Shown here: one piece after another, positions 49,514 to 57,750 of the stretch | Numbering within the stretch: the stretch's first letter is position 1 | Layout: every line of letters begins with the position of its first letter | Assembly: GCA_030578315.1 (NCBI GenBank) | Contig: JAUQQL010000001.1 | Location: 23,869 to 87,868, forward strand | DNA from: Thermodesulfobacteriota bacterium | Lineage (GTDB): Bacteria > Desulfobacterota > Thermodesulfobacteria > Thermodesulfobacteriales > Thermodesulfobacteriaceae | Length of the DNA: 64,000 bases | Direction: 5' to 3' | Made by a program: the position numbers and the translations under genes | Notes under the pieces: generated by a model | The model's database searches: none | Told to the model about the DNA's origin: nothing | What the model saw: the letters and a program-made list of their open reading frames with translations, nothing else

Positions 49514-51973
49514 GTGGAATACAGAAGCCATTTAGAAAGATTATTAAAAGAAGGTCAATTTGTAGTTACTAGTGAGATAGGGCCTCCTAGAAATGCAGAT
49601 GGGGAGGTAGTGAGAAAAAAGGCTAAAATGTTGAAAGGATATGTAGATGCTGTAAATATAACTGACTGTCAGACAGCGGTAGTTAGGCTTTCAAGTTTGG
49701 CTTCGGCTGTAATTATTTTATCAGAGGGTTTAGAACCGGTTATGCAGATGACTTGTAGAGATAGAAACAGAATAGGAATTCAGTCCGACCTATTAGGTGC
49801 TTATGCTCTTGGAATTAGAAATCTTCTTTGTTTAACAGGTGACCATCACAAATTTGGTAATCATCCCATGGCTAAACCTGTTTTTGACCTAGATTCTATT
49901 TCACTTTTAAATATGGTTAAAGGTTTAGCTGAAGGTAGATTTCAAAATGGAGAACCATTAAAGGGAGTGAGACCAAACTTTTTTAGGGGAGCAGCAGCTA
50001 ATCCTTTTGCAGATCCTTTTGAATTTAGAGTTAAAAGATTGGCTAAAAAAGCTAAGGCAGGAGCAGAGTTTATTCAAACTCAAATTATTTATAATGTAGA
50101 TAAATTTAGAAAGTTTATGGAAATGGCAAGAGATGAAGGTCTTTTAGAAAATCTTTATATTTTAGCAGGAATTACACCTCCTAAATCTTTAGGAATGGCT
50201 AAATATATGAAATATTATGTTCCTGGAATGGATGTTCCTGATGAAGTTATTAAGAGGATGGAATCTGCTAAAGATAAACAGGAGGAAGGTATTAGCATAG
50301 CAGTAGATATTATTAATCAGGTAAGAGAAATTCCTGGAGTTAGAGGGATTCACATTATGGCTATTGAATGGGAAGAAGCTGTTCCTGAGATAGTGAAAAG
50401 GGCAGGGCTTTTACCTCGTCCCGAAGCTCCGGAAGTTGTTCCACCTTTTGTGGTGGAGAAAATTGTTGAAAAACCTGTAGAGGTGATTGTAGAAAAAATA
50501 GTAGAAAAACCTGTGGAAGTAGTGGTAGAAAAAGTAATAGAAAAACCTGTGGAGGTAATTATGGAAGAGAAGGGATTACGTTCTGAACTTCCTTTAAATG
50601 TAATAATAGATGTTTTAGCTAATATGAGGGCAAGTTTAGAAAGTTTAAAGTCTGGTATCTCCTTTTTAACTGAAAGTTTAGAAAAGCTTGAAACTACAGT
50701 GCTTGGTAAACCTGTTGAGAGACCTAAAGTTATAGTAGAGAAACCCAAGGTTGAAGTAGCACCTCCAAAGGTTGAGGTAGCACCTGAGGTAAAACCTGTA
50801 GTTGAAGAAGTAAAGCCTGTAGAGGAAGTAAAGCCAGTGGTAGAAGTTGTGCCTGAGGTAAAAGTTGAAGAAAAGGTTGAAGTAGCACCTCCAAAGGTTG
50901 AGGTAGCACCTGAGGTAAAACCTGTAGTTGAAGAAGTAAAGCCTGTAGAGGAAGTAAAGCCAGTGGTAGAAAAAGTTGAGATTAAAATAGGAGAATTTAC
51001 TGGGGTATATAGACCTCTTTCGGAAAGAGCAAAAGGCATTTCGGAGGATCTTTTTATTGAAAAGTCTTCTGATATGATAAAAGAAGTAGTTATTGGAAAA
51101 GGAGATAAGGCTTTAAGGATAGGTGGCAGTAATGTTTTAAATTTTCACTTATTTGAAGGTGAGATGAAACATGGAGTTAAAATTGCTATGGAGGTTTTGG
51201 ATATAGAACCTAAGGAATGGCCGGATAGTTTAAAGAAGTATTTTGCTGATGTTTATCATGATCCGGTTCTTTGGGCAAAAAAGTGTGTAAACGAATATGG
51301 AGCTGAGGCAATTTGTTTGTATCTTATGGGAACAGATCCCAATCTTTTAAATTTAGATGCTAAGCACGCAAAGGAAGTAGTTAAAAAGGTTGCAGATGCT
51401 ATTGATGTTCCTTTAATTATCTGGGGTTCTGGAAATGCTGAAAAGGATACAGAAGTTTTAAGAGAGGTAGCAGAAGTTGTAGCTGAAAAGGGTGCTTTAA
51501 TAGGACCTATAGTTGAAGCTAATCATAGAACTTTAGCAGCTGTAGCTTTAGGATATAATCTTCCTGTAATTGCTTCCACTCCCATTGATGTAAACTTAGC
51601 TAAACAACTTAATATTTTACTTGAAGGAATGGGTATTCCTTTAGACAGAATTGTAATGGACCCATCTATAGGAGCATTAGGTTATGGAATTGAGTATACT
51701 TATTCAGTTATGGAAAGAATAAAGTTAGCAGCTCTTTATGCTCAGGATAAGCAACTTCAGGTTCCTTTTATTTGTATGTTAGGAAAGGAAGTATGGAAGA
51801 CTAAAGAGGCTAATTTACCTACAGATGATACTTTTGGTGAGCAAGAAATGAGAGGAGTTATTATGGAAGCATTAACAGCTGTGGCTTTAGCTGTAGCAGG
51901 TGGAGAGTTACTGGTAATGAGACATCCTAAGGCAGTTCAACTTTGTAAACAACTTTTTAAAGCTTTAAGTTAA
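49514..51973 (+). CDS. Fusion of methylene-THF reductase (MetF) and corrinoid protein small subunit (AcsD)
   Basis: A single 819-residue frame with two recognisable enzymes. Residues 1-300 are MetF (FVVTSEIGPPRNADGEVVRK, MQMTCRDRNRIGIQSDLLGA, NLLCLTGDHHKFGNHP, AKAGAEFIQTQIIYN), reducing methylene-THF to methyl-THF. Residues ~490-819 are the small (delta) subunit of the corrinoid iron-sulfur protein (VVIGKGDKALRIGGSNVLNF, WPDSLKKYFADVYHDPVLWA, VYLMGTDPN-type barrel, IVMDPSIGALGYGIEYTYSV). Between them: three 12-residue repeats of the VEKIVEKPVEVI type (~314-349), a helical segment (~355-395), then two copies of a 42-residue Lys/Pro/Val/Glu repeat. The GTG start follows AGGAGGGGGG. No stop or frameshift separates the parts. 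See findings. Confidence 0.9.
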   Translation: MEYRSHLERLLKEGQFVVTSEIGPPRNADGEVVRKKAKMLKGYVDAVNITDCQTAVVRLSSLASAVIILSEGLEPVMQMTCRDRNRIGIQSDLLGAYALGIRNLLCLTGDHHKFGNHPMAKPVFDLDSISLLNMVKGLAEGRFQNGEPLKGVRPNFFRGAAANPFADPFEFRVKRLAKKAKAGAEFIQTQIIYNVDKFRKFMEMARDEGLLENLYILAGITPPKSLGMAKYMKYYVPGMDVPDEVIKRMESAKDKQEEGISIAVDIINQVREIPGVRGIHIMAIEWEEAVPEIVKRAGLLPRPEAPEVVPPFVVEKIVEKPVEVIVEKIVEKPVEVVVEKVIEKPVEVIMEEKGLRSELPLNVIIDVLANMRASLESLKSGISFLTESLEKLETTVLGKPVERPKVIVEKPKVEVAPPKVEVAPEVKPVVEEVKPVEEVKPVVEVVPEVKVEEKVEVAPPKVEVAPEVKPVVEEVKPVEEVKPVVEKVEIKIGEFTGVYRPLSERAKGISEDLFIEKSSDMIKEVVIGKGDKALRIGGSNVLNFHLFEGEMKHGVKIAMEVLDIEPKEWPDSLKKYFADVYHDPVLWAKKCVNEYGAEAICLYLMGTDPNLLNLDAKHAKEVVKKVADAIDVPLIIWGSGNAEKDTEVLREVAEVVAEKGALIGPIVEANHRTLAAVALGYNLPVIASTPIDVNLAKQLNILLEGMGIPLDRIVMDPSIGALGYGIEYTYSVMERIKLAALYAQDKQLQVPFICMLGKEVWKTKEANLPTDDTFGEQEMRGVIMEALTAVALAVAGGELLVMRHPKAVQLCKQLFKALS
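50453..50560 (+). repeat. Three tandem 36-bp repeats, first linker of the MetF-AcsD fusion
   Basis: The three copies (50453-50488, 50489-50524, 50525-50560) encode the same 12-residue unit, VEK-[IV]-[VI]-EKPVEV-[IV], with only conservative changes. Variation is mostly at third bases or Val/Ile exchanges. The unit is charged and beta-branched, consistent with an extended, stiff spacer. Confidence 0.85.
50747..50971 (+). repeat. Identical 99-bp direct repeat (period 126 bp), second linker
   Basis: 50747-50845 and 50873-50971 are identical over 99 bases, offset 126 bases (42 codons), so the frame is kept. They encode VEVAPPKVEVAPEVKPVVEE and VKPVEEVKPVVE, a Pro/Val/Glu/Lys-rich spacer. Perfect identity at the DNA level points to recent duplication or ongoing conversion, and copy number could vary between strains or be miscounted in assembly. 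Confidence 0.93.
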
Positions 51974-52004
51974 AAAAAGTTTAAAGTTAAAGGGGGTAGA
52001 GGAA

Positions 52005-54245
52005 ATGTCTAAAATTATTTGTTCTGCAGCTATTAGAGGGGCACATAAAATTGTGAATATGGCTTGGGAAAAATACGAAGAAGCGGTAAAAAAGTATGGT
52101 AAAGAGCAAGAGGTAGGTTTTCCTAATACTGCTTATTATTTACCTATTATTTATGCTATTTTAGGTTATCCTGTTAAAAGGTTAGGAGATTGTGGTGAGG
52201 TTTTGGAGGAAGCTAAAAAGCTTCTACCTCCTATTCCGGAAGAAGAAGTTTGGACACCTTATTTAGGTCCAGCTTTAGATGCTGGAATGGCAACATTTTT
52301 TGCAGAAGAGGTTATTGAAGCTATAAGGTATTTAGAGGATCCTGATTTTTATACTAAAACAGAGGACCCACTTAATGGAAATTATTGGTTAGGTGCAGCA
52401 GATGATGTTATTTTTAGAAAAAGAGGAGTAGAGTTTGTGGACGGTACTGCACCTGGTTTTGCTGCTATTTTAGGAGCTCCTATTGCTGAAACTAGAGAAA
52501 AAGCTAGAGAATTAGCTGTAAAATTAGCCAATGAACTAAGAGAAAAAACTCTTTATGTATTTATGCATGACCAAACTAATGGAATTTATATGCCAGAGCT
52601 TTTAAGGGAAGCTGGTGTTCAGCTTGGTTGGAATGTTCGTTTAATTCCTTTTGGTCCTACTTATACTTCGGTAGTTTTTGCTATTGGCTTTGCTTGTAGA
52701 GTTGCTATGGCATTTGGTGGAATTAAACCTGGAGACTATATGGGTAATCTTCTTTACAATAGAGATAGAACTTATGCTTTTGCTATGCCTTTTGGTCCAG
52801 TATCAGACGAATGGTATGCTAATGCTGCAGGTGCTATAAACTGGGGATTTCCTACTATTTCTGACTGGGATATTCCAGAGATAAAGCCTTATGGTATTTG
52901 TATGTACGAACATGTTGTATCTAAAGTTCCTTATGAAGAGATTGTAGACCGTGCAGTAGAAGTAAGAGGTCTTAAGGTTACAGCTGTAAAGTTAGATATT
53001 CCTGTTTCTTATGCTCCAGCGTTTGAAGGTGAAAGAATAAGGAAAGAAGACCTTTATTTGGAGTGTGGAGGAGGTAGGACTATAGGAGTTGAGCTTCTTG
53101 TTTCTAAACCTTTGGATGAGGTAGAAGATGGTAAGATTGAGGTGATTGGACCTGATATTGATGAATTACCTAAACTTGGTTTTCAAGGTCCTCCTTATAG
53201 AGTGCCTTTAGCTATTTTAGTAAAAGTTGCTGGTGCAAGAATGCAAGAAGACTTTGAGCCTATTCTTGAAAGACAATTTCATCATTTAATTAATTATGCT
53301 CAAGGTGTAATGCATGTTGGACAGAGAAATATTATGTGGATAAGAATTGGTAAGCAAGCAGCTGAAAAAGGATTTTTATTTAAACATATTGGAAAAATTC
53401 TTTATGCTAAATTAAGACAAGAATTTAGTGCTATTGTAGACAAATGTGAAGTTACTATTTATACAGATGAAGGAAAAGCTAAAGAGATATTGGAAATGGC
53501 TAAAGAAATTTATGCTAAAAGAGATGCTCGTTTGGCAGGACTTACTGATGAAGATGTAGATACTTATTACACTTGTACATTATGTCAAAGTTTTGCTCCC
53601 AGTCATGTATGTATAGTTACTCCTGAGAGAATGGGGCTTTGTGGTGCTTACAGCTGGCTTGATGCTAAAGCTTATTATGAATTAAATCCTGCTGGTCCTA
53701 ATCAGCCCATTCTTAAAGGTCAATTACTTGATGAAACCTATGGAAAGTTTGAAGGTACAGAAGAAGCGGTTAAGAAGTTTTCTGGTGGAAAGGTGCAAAG
53801 TGTTTCACTTTACAGTATTTTGGTAGATCCTATGACTTCTTGCGGATGTTTTGAATGTATAGCTGCCATTTTACCTTCTATCAATGGAATTATGATAGTT
53901 CATAGAGATTATACGGGAATGACTCCTACTGGAATGAAATTTACCACCATGGCTGGAATGGTAGGTGGAGGTCAGGTAACTCCTGGATTTGTGGGGATTG
54001 CTAAACTTTATATTGCTTCCAGAAAGTTTTTGAAAGCTGAAGGTGGGCTTTTAAGAGTGGTATGGATGCCTAAATCTCTTAAAGAAGAGATTAAAGATAA
54101 ATTGATAGAGAGAGCTAAAGAGCTTGGAGTGCCTGATTTGTTAGATAAAATTGCAGACGAAACTACAGCTAATACTGAAGAAGAATTAGCTGAATGGATT
54201 AAGAAAGTAAACCATCCAGTTTTGAATTTACCTCCTTTAATGTAA
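52005..54245 (+). CDS. acsB: Acetyl-CoA synthase (CODH/ACS beta subunit)
   Basis: AcsB assembles acetyl-CoA from the methyl group on the corrinoid protein, CO and CoA at the nickel A-cluster. The 746-residue protein is the full-length bacterial form, including the N-terminal domain that docks CODH and which archaeal CdhC lacks. A-cluster ligands are intact: Cys524, Cys527, Cys536 and Cys546 (CTLCQSFAPSHVCIV; PERMGLCGAYSW) for the [4Fe-4S] cluster, and the Cys613-Gly-Cys615 pair (DPMTSCGCFECI) for the distal Ni. The spacing matches the Moorella enzyme as I know it. The ribosome leader AGGGGGTAGAGGA resembles that of the CODH gene. Confidence 0.96.
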   Translation: MSKIICSAAIRGAHKIVNMAWEKYEEAVKKYGKEQEVGFPNTAYYLPIIYAILGYPVKRLGDCGEVLEEAKKLLPPIPEEEVWTPYLGPALDAGMATFFAEEVIEAIRYLEDPDFYTKTEDPLNGNYWLGAADDVIFRKRGVEFVDGTAPGFAAILGAPIAETREKARELAVKLANELREKTLYVFMHDQTNGIYMPELLREAGVQLGWNVRLIPFGPTYTSVVFAIGFACRVAMAFGGIKPGDYMGNLLYNRDRTYAFAMPFGPVSDEWYANAAGAINWGFPTISDWDIPEIKPYGICMYEHVVSKVPYEEIVDRAVEVRGLKVTAVKLDIPVSYAPAFEGERIRKEDLYLECGGGRTIGVELLVSKPLDEVEDGKIEVIGPDIDELPKLGFQGPPYRVPLAILVKVAGARMQEDFEPILERQFHHLINYAQGVMHVGQRNIMWIRIGKQAAEKGFLFKHIGKILYAKLRQEFSAIVDKCEVTIYTDEGKAKEILEMAKEIYAKRDARLAGLTDEDVDTYYTCTLCQSFAPSHVCIVTPERMGLCGAYSWLDAKAYYELNPAGPNQPILKGQLLDETYGKFEGTEEAVKKFSGGKVQSVSLYSILVDPMTSCGCFECIAAILPSINGIMIVHRDYTGMTPTGMKFTTMAGMVGGGQVTPGFVGIAKLYIASRKFLKAEGGLLRVVWMPKSLKEEIKDKLIERAKELGVPDLLDKIADETTANTEEELAEWIKKVNHPVLNLPPLM

Positions 54246-54286
54246 GAAGTAAAAAATTAAAAAAAATTACTTAGGAGGAGAAGTCA

Positions 54287-55648
54287 ATGGGACTTACAGG
54301 AATTCAAATAATGCAAAAACTTCCCAAAACTAACTGTGGAGATTGTGGTTTTCCTACTTGTTTAGCTTTTGCTATGAAAGTAGCTACAGGGGAAGTTGAA
54401 ATTGGGAAGTGTCCTCATGTAGATCCAGCTGTAAAAGAAGAAATTGAGGAGGCTTCTGCTCCTCCTATTAGAACTGTAAAGTTAGGAGGAGGGGAAAATG
54501 TTTACAAACTAGGGGGAGAAACTGTTCTTTTTAGACATGACAAAAGATTTGAAAATCCTCCTCTTATGGGAACTTTCATTGCAACCAATATGAATGATGC
54601 TGAAATAGAAAGAAGGATTGAGCTTTATAAAAAATTTCAGTGGGAAAGAGTAGGAGTTAAACTTTTTCCTGATGTGATCTTTATTGAAGACAAAGGTGAT
54701 GGAGTAAAATTTGTAGAGTTAGTTAAGAAAGCAAGAAAAGAGATTCCTTGGGTAGCTATTGTTTTAAGTTCTTCTAATGTAGATACTTTAAAGGCAGCTA
54801 TTACAGAATGTGGCGATTTTAAACCTCTTATTTATGGAGCTAATGCTTCCAATTTAGAAGCACTCTGTAGTTTAGCTTTAGAAACTAAAACTCCTTTAAC
54901 TGTAGTAGGAGATAGTCTTGGAGAAGTGGTTAAGCTTTCTGAGGAGGCAATAAAAAAAGGGTTGAAGGACTTAGTTTTAGACACAGGAGCTAAAAGTGTA
55001 AAAGAACTTTTTGAAGACTTGGTAATTGTTCGTAGAGCTTCTATTAAAAAAAGATTTAGACCTCTTGGATTTCCGGTTATAACTTTTACTTACAGGTATG
55101 CTTCGTCTTTAGACCTTGAAGCAGTGTTAGCTGGTTTACTGATTGCCAAATACGCTAGTGTAATTATTCTTTCGGACTTAACAGCAGATACTCTTTACAA
55201 CCTTATGGTAGAAAAGATGAATATTTACACCGATCCTCAGAAACCTTTAGTAGTTGAAGAAGGTATTTATCCTATTAATGGTCCTGACGAGAATGCTTTA
55301 GTGGCTATTACTTGTAACTTTGCTTTAACCTATTTTATAGTAAATGGAGAAATTGAAGGTAGTAGAGTTCCTACTTGGCTTCTGATTAAAAATACTGATG
55401 GACTTTCTGTTCTTACAGCTTGGGCAGCAGGTAAGTTTACGGCTGATGGTATAGCGGAATTTGTTAAGAAATGCGGTATAGCAGATAAAGTAAAGCATAG
55501 AAAACTTATTATTCCTGGATATCTTGCAGGGATGAAGGGAGAATTAGAGGATGAACTTTCGGGCTGGGAAATTATTGTAGGACCGAGAGAAGCTAGTGGA
55601 ATTCCTGCCTTTTTCAGAAACTTGATAAAGGAGATGGCAGCAGCTTAA
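54287..55648 (+). CDS. acsC: Corrinoid iron-sulfur protein large subunit (CODH/ACS gamma)
   Basis: AcsC carries the cobalamin and a low-potential [4Fe-4S] cluster, accepts the methyl group from AcsE and delivers it to AcsB. The 453-residue protein has the N-terminal cluster domain with Cys17, Cys20, Cys25 and Cys42 (CGDCGFPTC; GKCPHVDP). A TIM-barrel region and a C-terminal cobalamin-binding domain follow (TKTPLTVVGDSLGEV; ALVAITCNFALTYFIV; VLTAWAAGKFTADGIAEFVK). It pairs with the AcsD half of the fusion encoded two genes upstream. AGGAGG lies 8 bases before the ATG. Confidence 0.96.
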   Translation: MGLTGIQIMQKLPKTNCGDCGFPTCLAFAMKVATGEVEIGKCPHVDPAVKEEIEEASAPPIRTVKLGGGENVYKLGGETVLFRHDKRFENPPLMGTFIATNMNDAEIERRIELYKKFQWERVGVKLFPDVIFIEDKGDGVKFVELVKKARKEIPWVAIVLSSSNVDTLKAAITECGDFKPLIYGANASNLEALCSLALETKTPLTVVGDSLGEVVKLSEEAIKKGLKDLVLDTGAKSVKELFEDLVIVRRASIKKRFRPLGFPVITFTYRYASSLDLEAVLAGLLIAKYASVIILSDLTADTLYNLMVEKMNIYTDPQKPLVVEEGIYPINGPDENALVAITCNFALTYFIVNGEIEGSRVPTWLLIKNTDGLSVLTAWAAGKFTADGIAEFVKKCGIADKVKHRKLIIPGYLAGMKGELEDELSGWEIIVGPREASGIPAFFRNLIKEMAAA

Positions 55649-55686
55649 AGTACATAAAAAATTAGAAAACAAGGGGGAGGAAATTT

Positions 55687-56577
55687 ATGAGTCAAACTGT
55701 AGTGTGTATTGCAGAAAGTATTAACATAATGTCTAAAAAAATTGGAACAGCTATGAAGCAAAGAGACCCTGGTCCTATTCAAGAAATGGCTAAGGAAGAA
55801 ACAAGGTTGGGAGCAGATTATTTAGATTTAAATATTGGTCCTGCTAAAAAAGATGGGCCAGAACTTGCACCCTGGATTGTAAGGGTAGTAGAAGAGGTAG
55901 TGGATACTCCTATTTCTTTAGATACTACGAATCCTGATGCTATGATTCCAGGTATTAGAGCCTCTAAAAATCCCCAAAAAGCTCTTATAAATTCTATTTC
56001 TTTAGAAAGAGTAGATAAACTAGGTCCTTTTGCTGCGGAAGTTGGCTGTGATGTAGTAGCTCTTCTTTGGGGACCTCAAGGTCTTCCAAGGGATGCTAAT
56101 GAAAGAGCTTCCATTGCTGTAGATCTTATTATGAAACTTAATGAATATGGAATACCAAACGAAAAAATTTGGGTTGATCCTATTGTTACTCCTATTACTC
56201 TTGGAGCTCAACAAATTCTAGAACTTCTTACTTTTTTCTCTATGCTTCAAGACATTGCTCCTGGTGCTAAGAGTACTGTAGGACTTTCTAATGTTTCTAA
56301 CGGAGTAAGACCTGAGCTTAGGCCTTATCTTAATAGAGTAATGCTTATGATGCTTATGAAGTATAATATCTATTCTGCTATAGTGGATGTTTATGACCAG
56401 GAATTAGTAGAAATTGCTAAAGGGAAACACCCAGATTGGGTTGCTTTAACTCATAGGATTATGGATGGAGATGAGCCAGATCCTAAGACTCTTTCTCCTA
56501 AAGAACTAGAGATATATAAAACAGTTAGAGTTTTAATGGGTAAAACTATTTTCTCTGAATCCTGGTTACAAATTTAA
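55687..56577 (+). CDS. acsE: Methyl-THF:corrinoid iron-sulfur protein methyltransferase
   Basis: AcsE moves the methyl group from methyl-THF to Co(I) of the corrinoid protein. The 296-residue protein is a dihydropteroate-synthase-like barrel: GADYLDLNIGPAKKDGPELA, VDTPISLDTTNPDAMIPG, KALINSISLERVDKLGPF, and STVGLSNVSNGVRPELRPYL. It is somewhat longer than the Moorella enzyme (about 262 residues) at the C-terminus. The ribosome site is AAGGGGGAGG. It is the last gene of the C1 island and is followed by a strong hairpin shared with mnmA. Confidence 0.95.
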   Translation: MSQTVVCIAESINIMSKKIGTAMKQRDPGPIQEMAKEETRLGADYLDLNIGPAKKDGPELAPWIVRVVEEVVDTPISLDTTNPDAMIPGIRASKNPQKALINSISLERVDKLGPFAAEVGCDVVALLWGPQGLPRDANERASIAVDLIMKLNEYGIPNEKIWVDPIVTPITLGAQQILELLTFFSMLQDIAPGAKSTVGLSNVSNGVRPELRPYLNRVMLMMLMKYNIYSAIVDVYDQELVEIAKGKHPDWVALTHRIMDGDEPDPKTLSPKELEIYKTVRVLMGKTIFSESWLQI

Positions 56578-56613
56578 AAAAGGTTTTAAAAAGTTTAAAA
56601 ATAAACAAAATTT

Positions 56614-56654
56614 AACCCCCCTTAGAAGTTTATTCAAAAGATCTAAGGGGGGTT
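56614..56654. terminator. Bidirectional terminator between acsE and mnmA
   Basis: AACCCCCCTTAGA (56614-56626) pairs perfectly with TCTAAGGGGGGTT (56642-56654), a 13-bp G+C-rich stem in an A+T-rich setting, with A- and T-rich flanks on both sides. It can end transcription from acsE. Its right arm is inside the last codons of mnmA, so it would also act on mnmA from the other side. Confidence 0.8.
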
Positions 56655-57664
56655 CTTAAAATAACTCCTCCTCCTAAAAGATAATTTTTTTCGTAAAAAG
56701 TGCAGATTTGGCCTGGTGTAGCTCCCCAGACAGGTTTTTCAAATAAAATTTTATAGTAATTTTTTTCTTTTTTAATTTCTTTTACAGGAACAGGCTCACT
56801 TTTATATCTTATTTGAGCCTCAGGTTTTTCCCAAAGTTCTAAAGGTAAGTGTAAGTTTAAATTTTTTAAAATTAGTTCTTCTGTATATAGTTCTTCTTTT
56901 TCTCCGAGGATAATTTTGTTTTCTTTGGGGTCTAGTTCTAATATATAAACAGGTTTTCCTAAAGAGAGGTTTAGTCCTTTTCTTTGTCCAATAGTAAAAA
57001 ATTGGATACCAGGGTGTTTTCCTACTATTTTATTTTTATAAATCACAGGTCCTTCTTTGTAGGGTAAATAACATTTTAAGAATTCTTTAAGAGAAACTTT
57101 TCTAAGAAAACAAATATCTTGAGATTCTTTTTTTTCTATAAAAGGTAAATTTAAGTCTTGGGCTATTTTATAAACTTCTTCTTTTTTAAAATTTCCTAGT
57201 GGAAGTACAAGATGAGGTAAAACTTTTTTTTCAATTAAAGAAAGAAAGTAGGTTTGGTCTTTTTTAAAATCTTTAGGTTTAGATAAAAGAATATGTCCTT
57301 TATATTCGGAAACTTGGGCATAGTGTCCTGTAGCTAAATAAGGAGTTTTTAAGTTTTGAAGTGCATAAGAGTAAAGAAATCCAAATTTAATTTCTTTATT
57401 ACACCAGGCACAAGGATTAGGAGTTTCTCCTTTTTTGTAAGAGTTTACAAAATTTTTTATTATTTTTTCTGTAAATATATTTCTTAAATCTAAAAACGTA
57501 TGAGAAATTTTTAAAAAGTTTACTATTTGGGAAAGGTTTTCAAAATCTTGATTATTAAAAAGATAAAGAGTTATTCCTATGATATTATAACCTTGAGTTT
57601 TTAAAATATAGGCTGAAAGAGCACTATCTATGCCTCCACTTAAAGCTACAACTATTTTTTTCAT
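56630..57664 (-). CDS. mnmA: tRNA-specific 2-thiouridylase
   Basis: MnmA thiolates U34 of tRNA-Lys, -Glu and -Gln using ATP and a sulfur relay. The 344-residue protein shows the PP-loop VVALSGGIDSALSAYILKTQ, the catalytic Cys in NPCAWCNKEIKFG, and the second in KESQDICFLRK. FFTIGQRKGLNLSLGKPVY and WGATPGQICTFYE follow. The active-site cysteines are both present. The reverse-strand ATG is at 57664; its 3' end forms half of a terminator stem. It shares an 86-base divergent gap with the YcaO gene. Confidence 0.95.
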   Translation of the reverse strand: MKKIVVALSGGIDSALSAYILKTQGYNIIGITLYLFNNQDFENLSQIVNFLKISHTFLDLRNIFTEKIIKNFVNSYKKGETPNPCAWCNKEIKFGFLYSYALQNLKTPYLATGHYAQVSEYKGHILLSKPKDFKKDQTYFLSLIEKKVLPHLVLPLGNFKKEEVYKIAQDLNLPFIEKKESQDICFLRKVSLKEFLKCYLPYKEGPVIYKNKIVGKHPGIQFFTIGQRKGLNLSLGKPVYILELDPKENKIILGEKEELYTEELILKNLNLHLPLELWEKPEAQIRYKSEPVPVKEIKKEKNYYKILFEKPVWGATPGQICTFYEKNYLLGGGVILRTPLRSFE

Positions 57665-57750
57665 TGGAAAACCACTTTCTAAATTTAAAAATTAAGATTA
57701 AAATTTAACATAACTTTAATTTTTTTTTAAAGTAAACTGTTTTTAAAATT

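Noticed and set aside
50350-51039. Minus-strand 229-codon ORF, Thr/Ser/Gly-rich
   Set aside because: It is the antisense of the MetF-AcsD linker repeats; the low-complexity protein is a by-product of the repeats.
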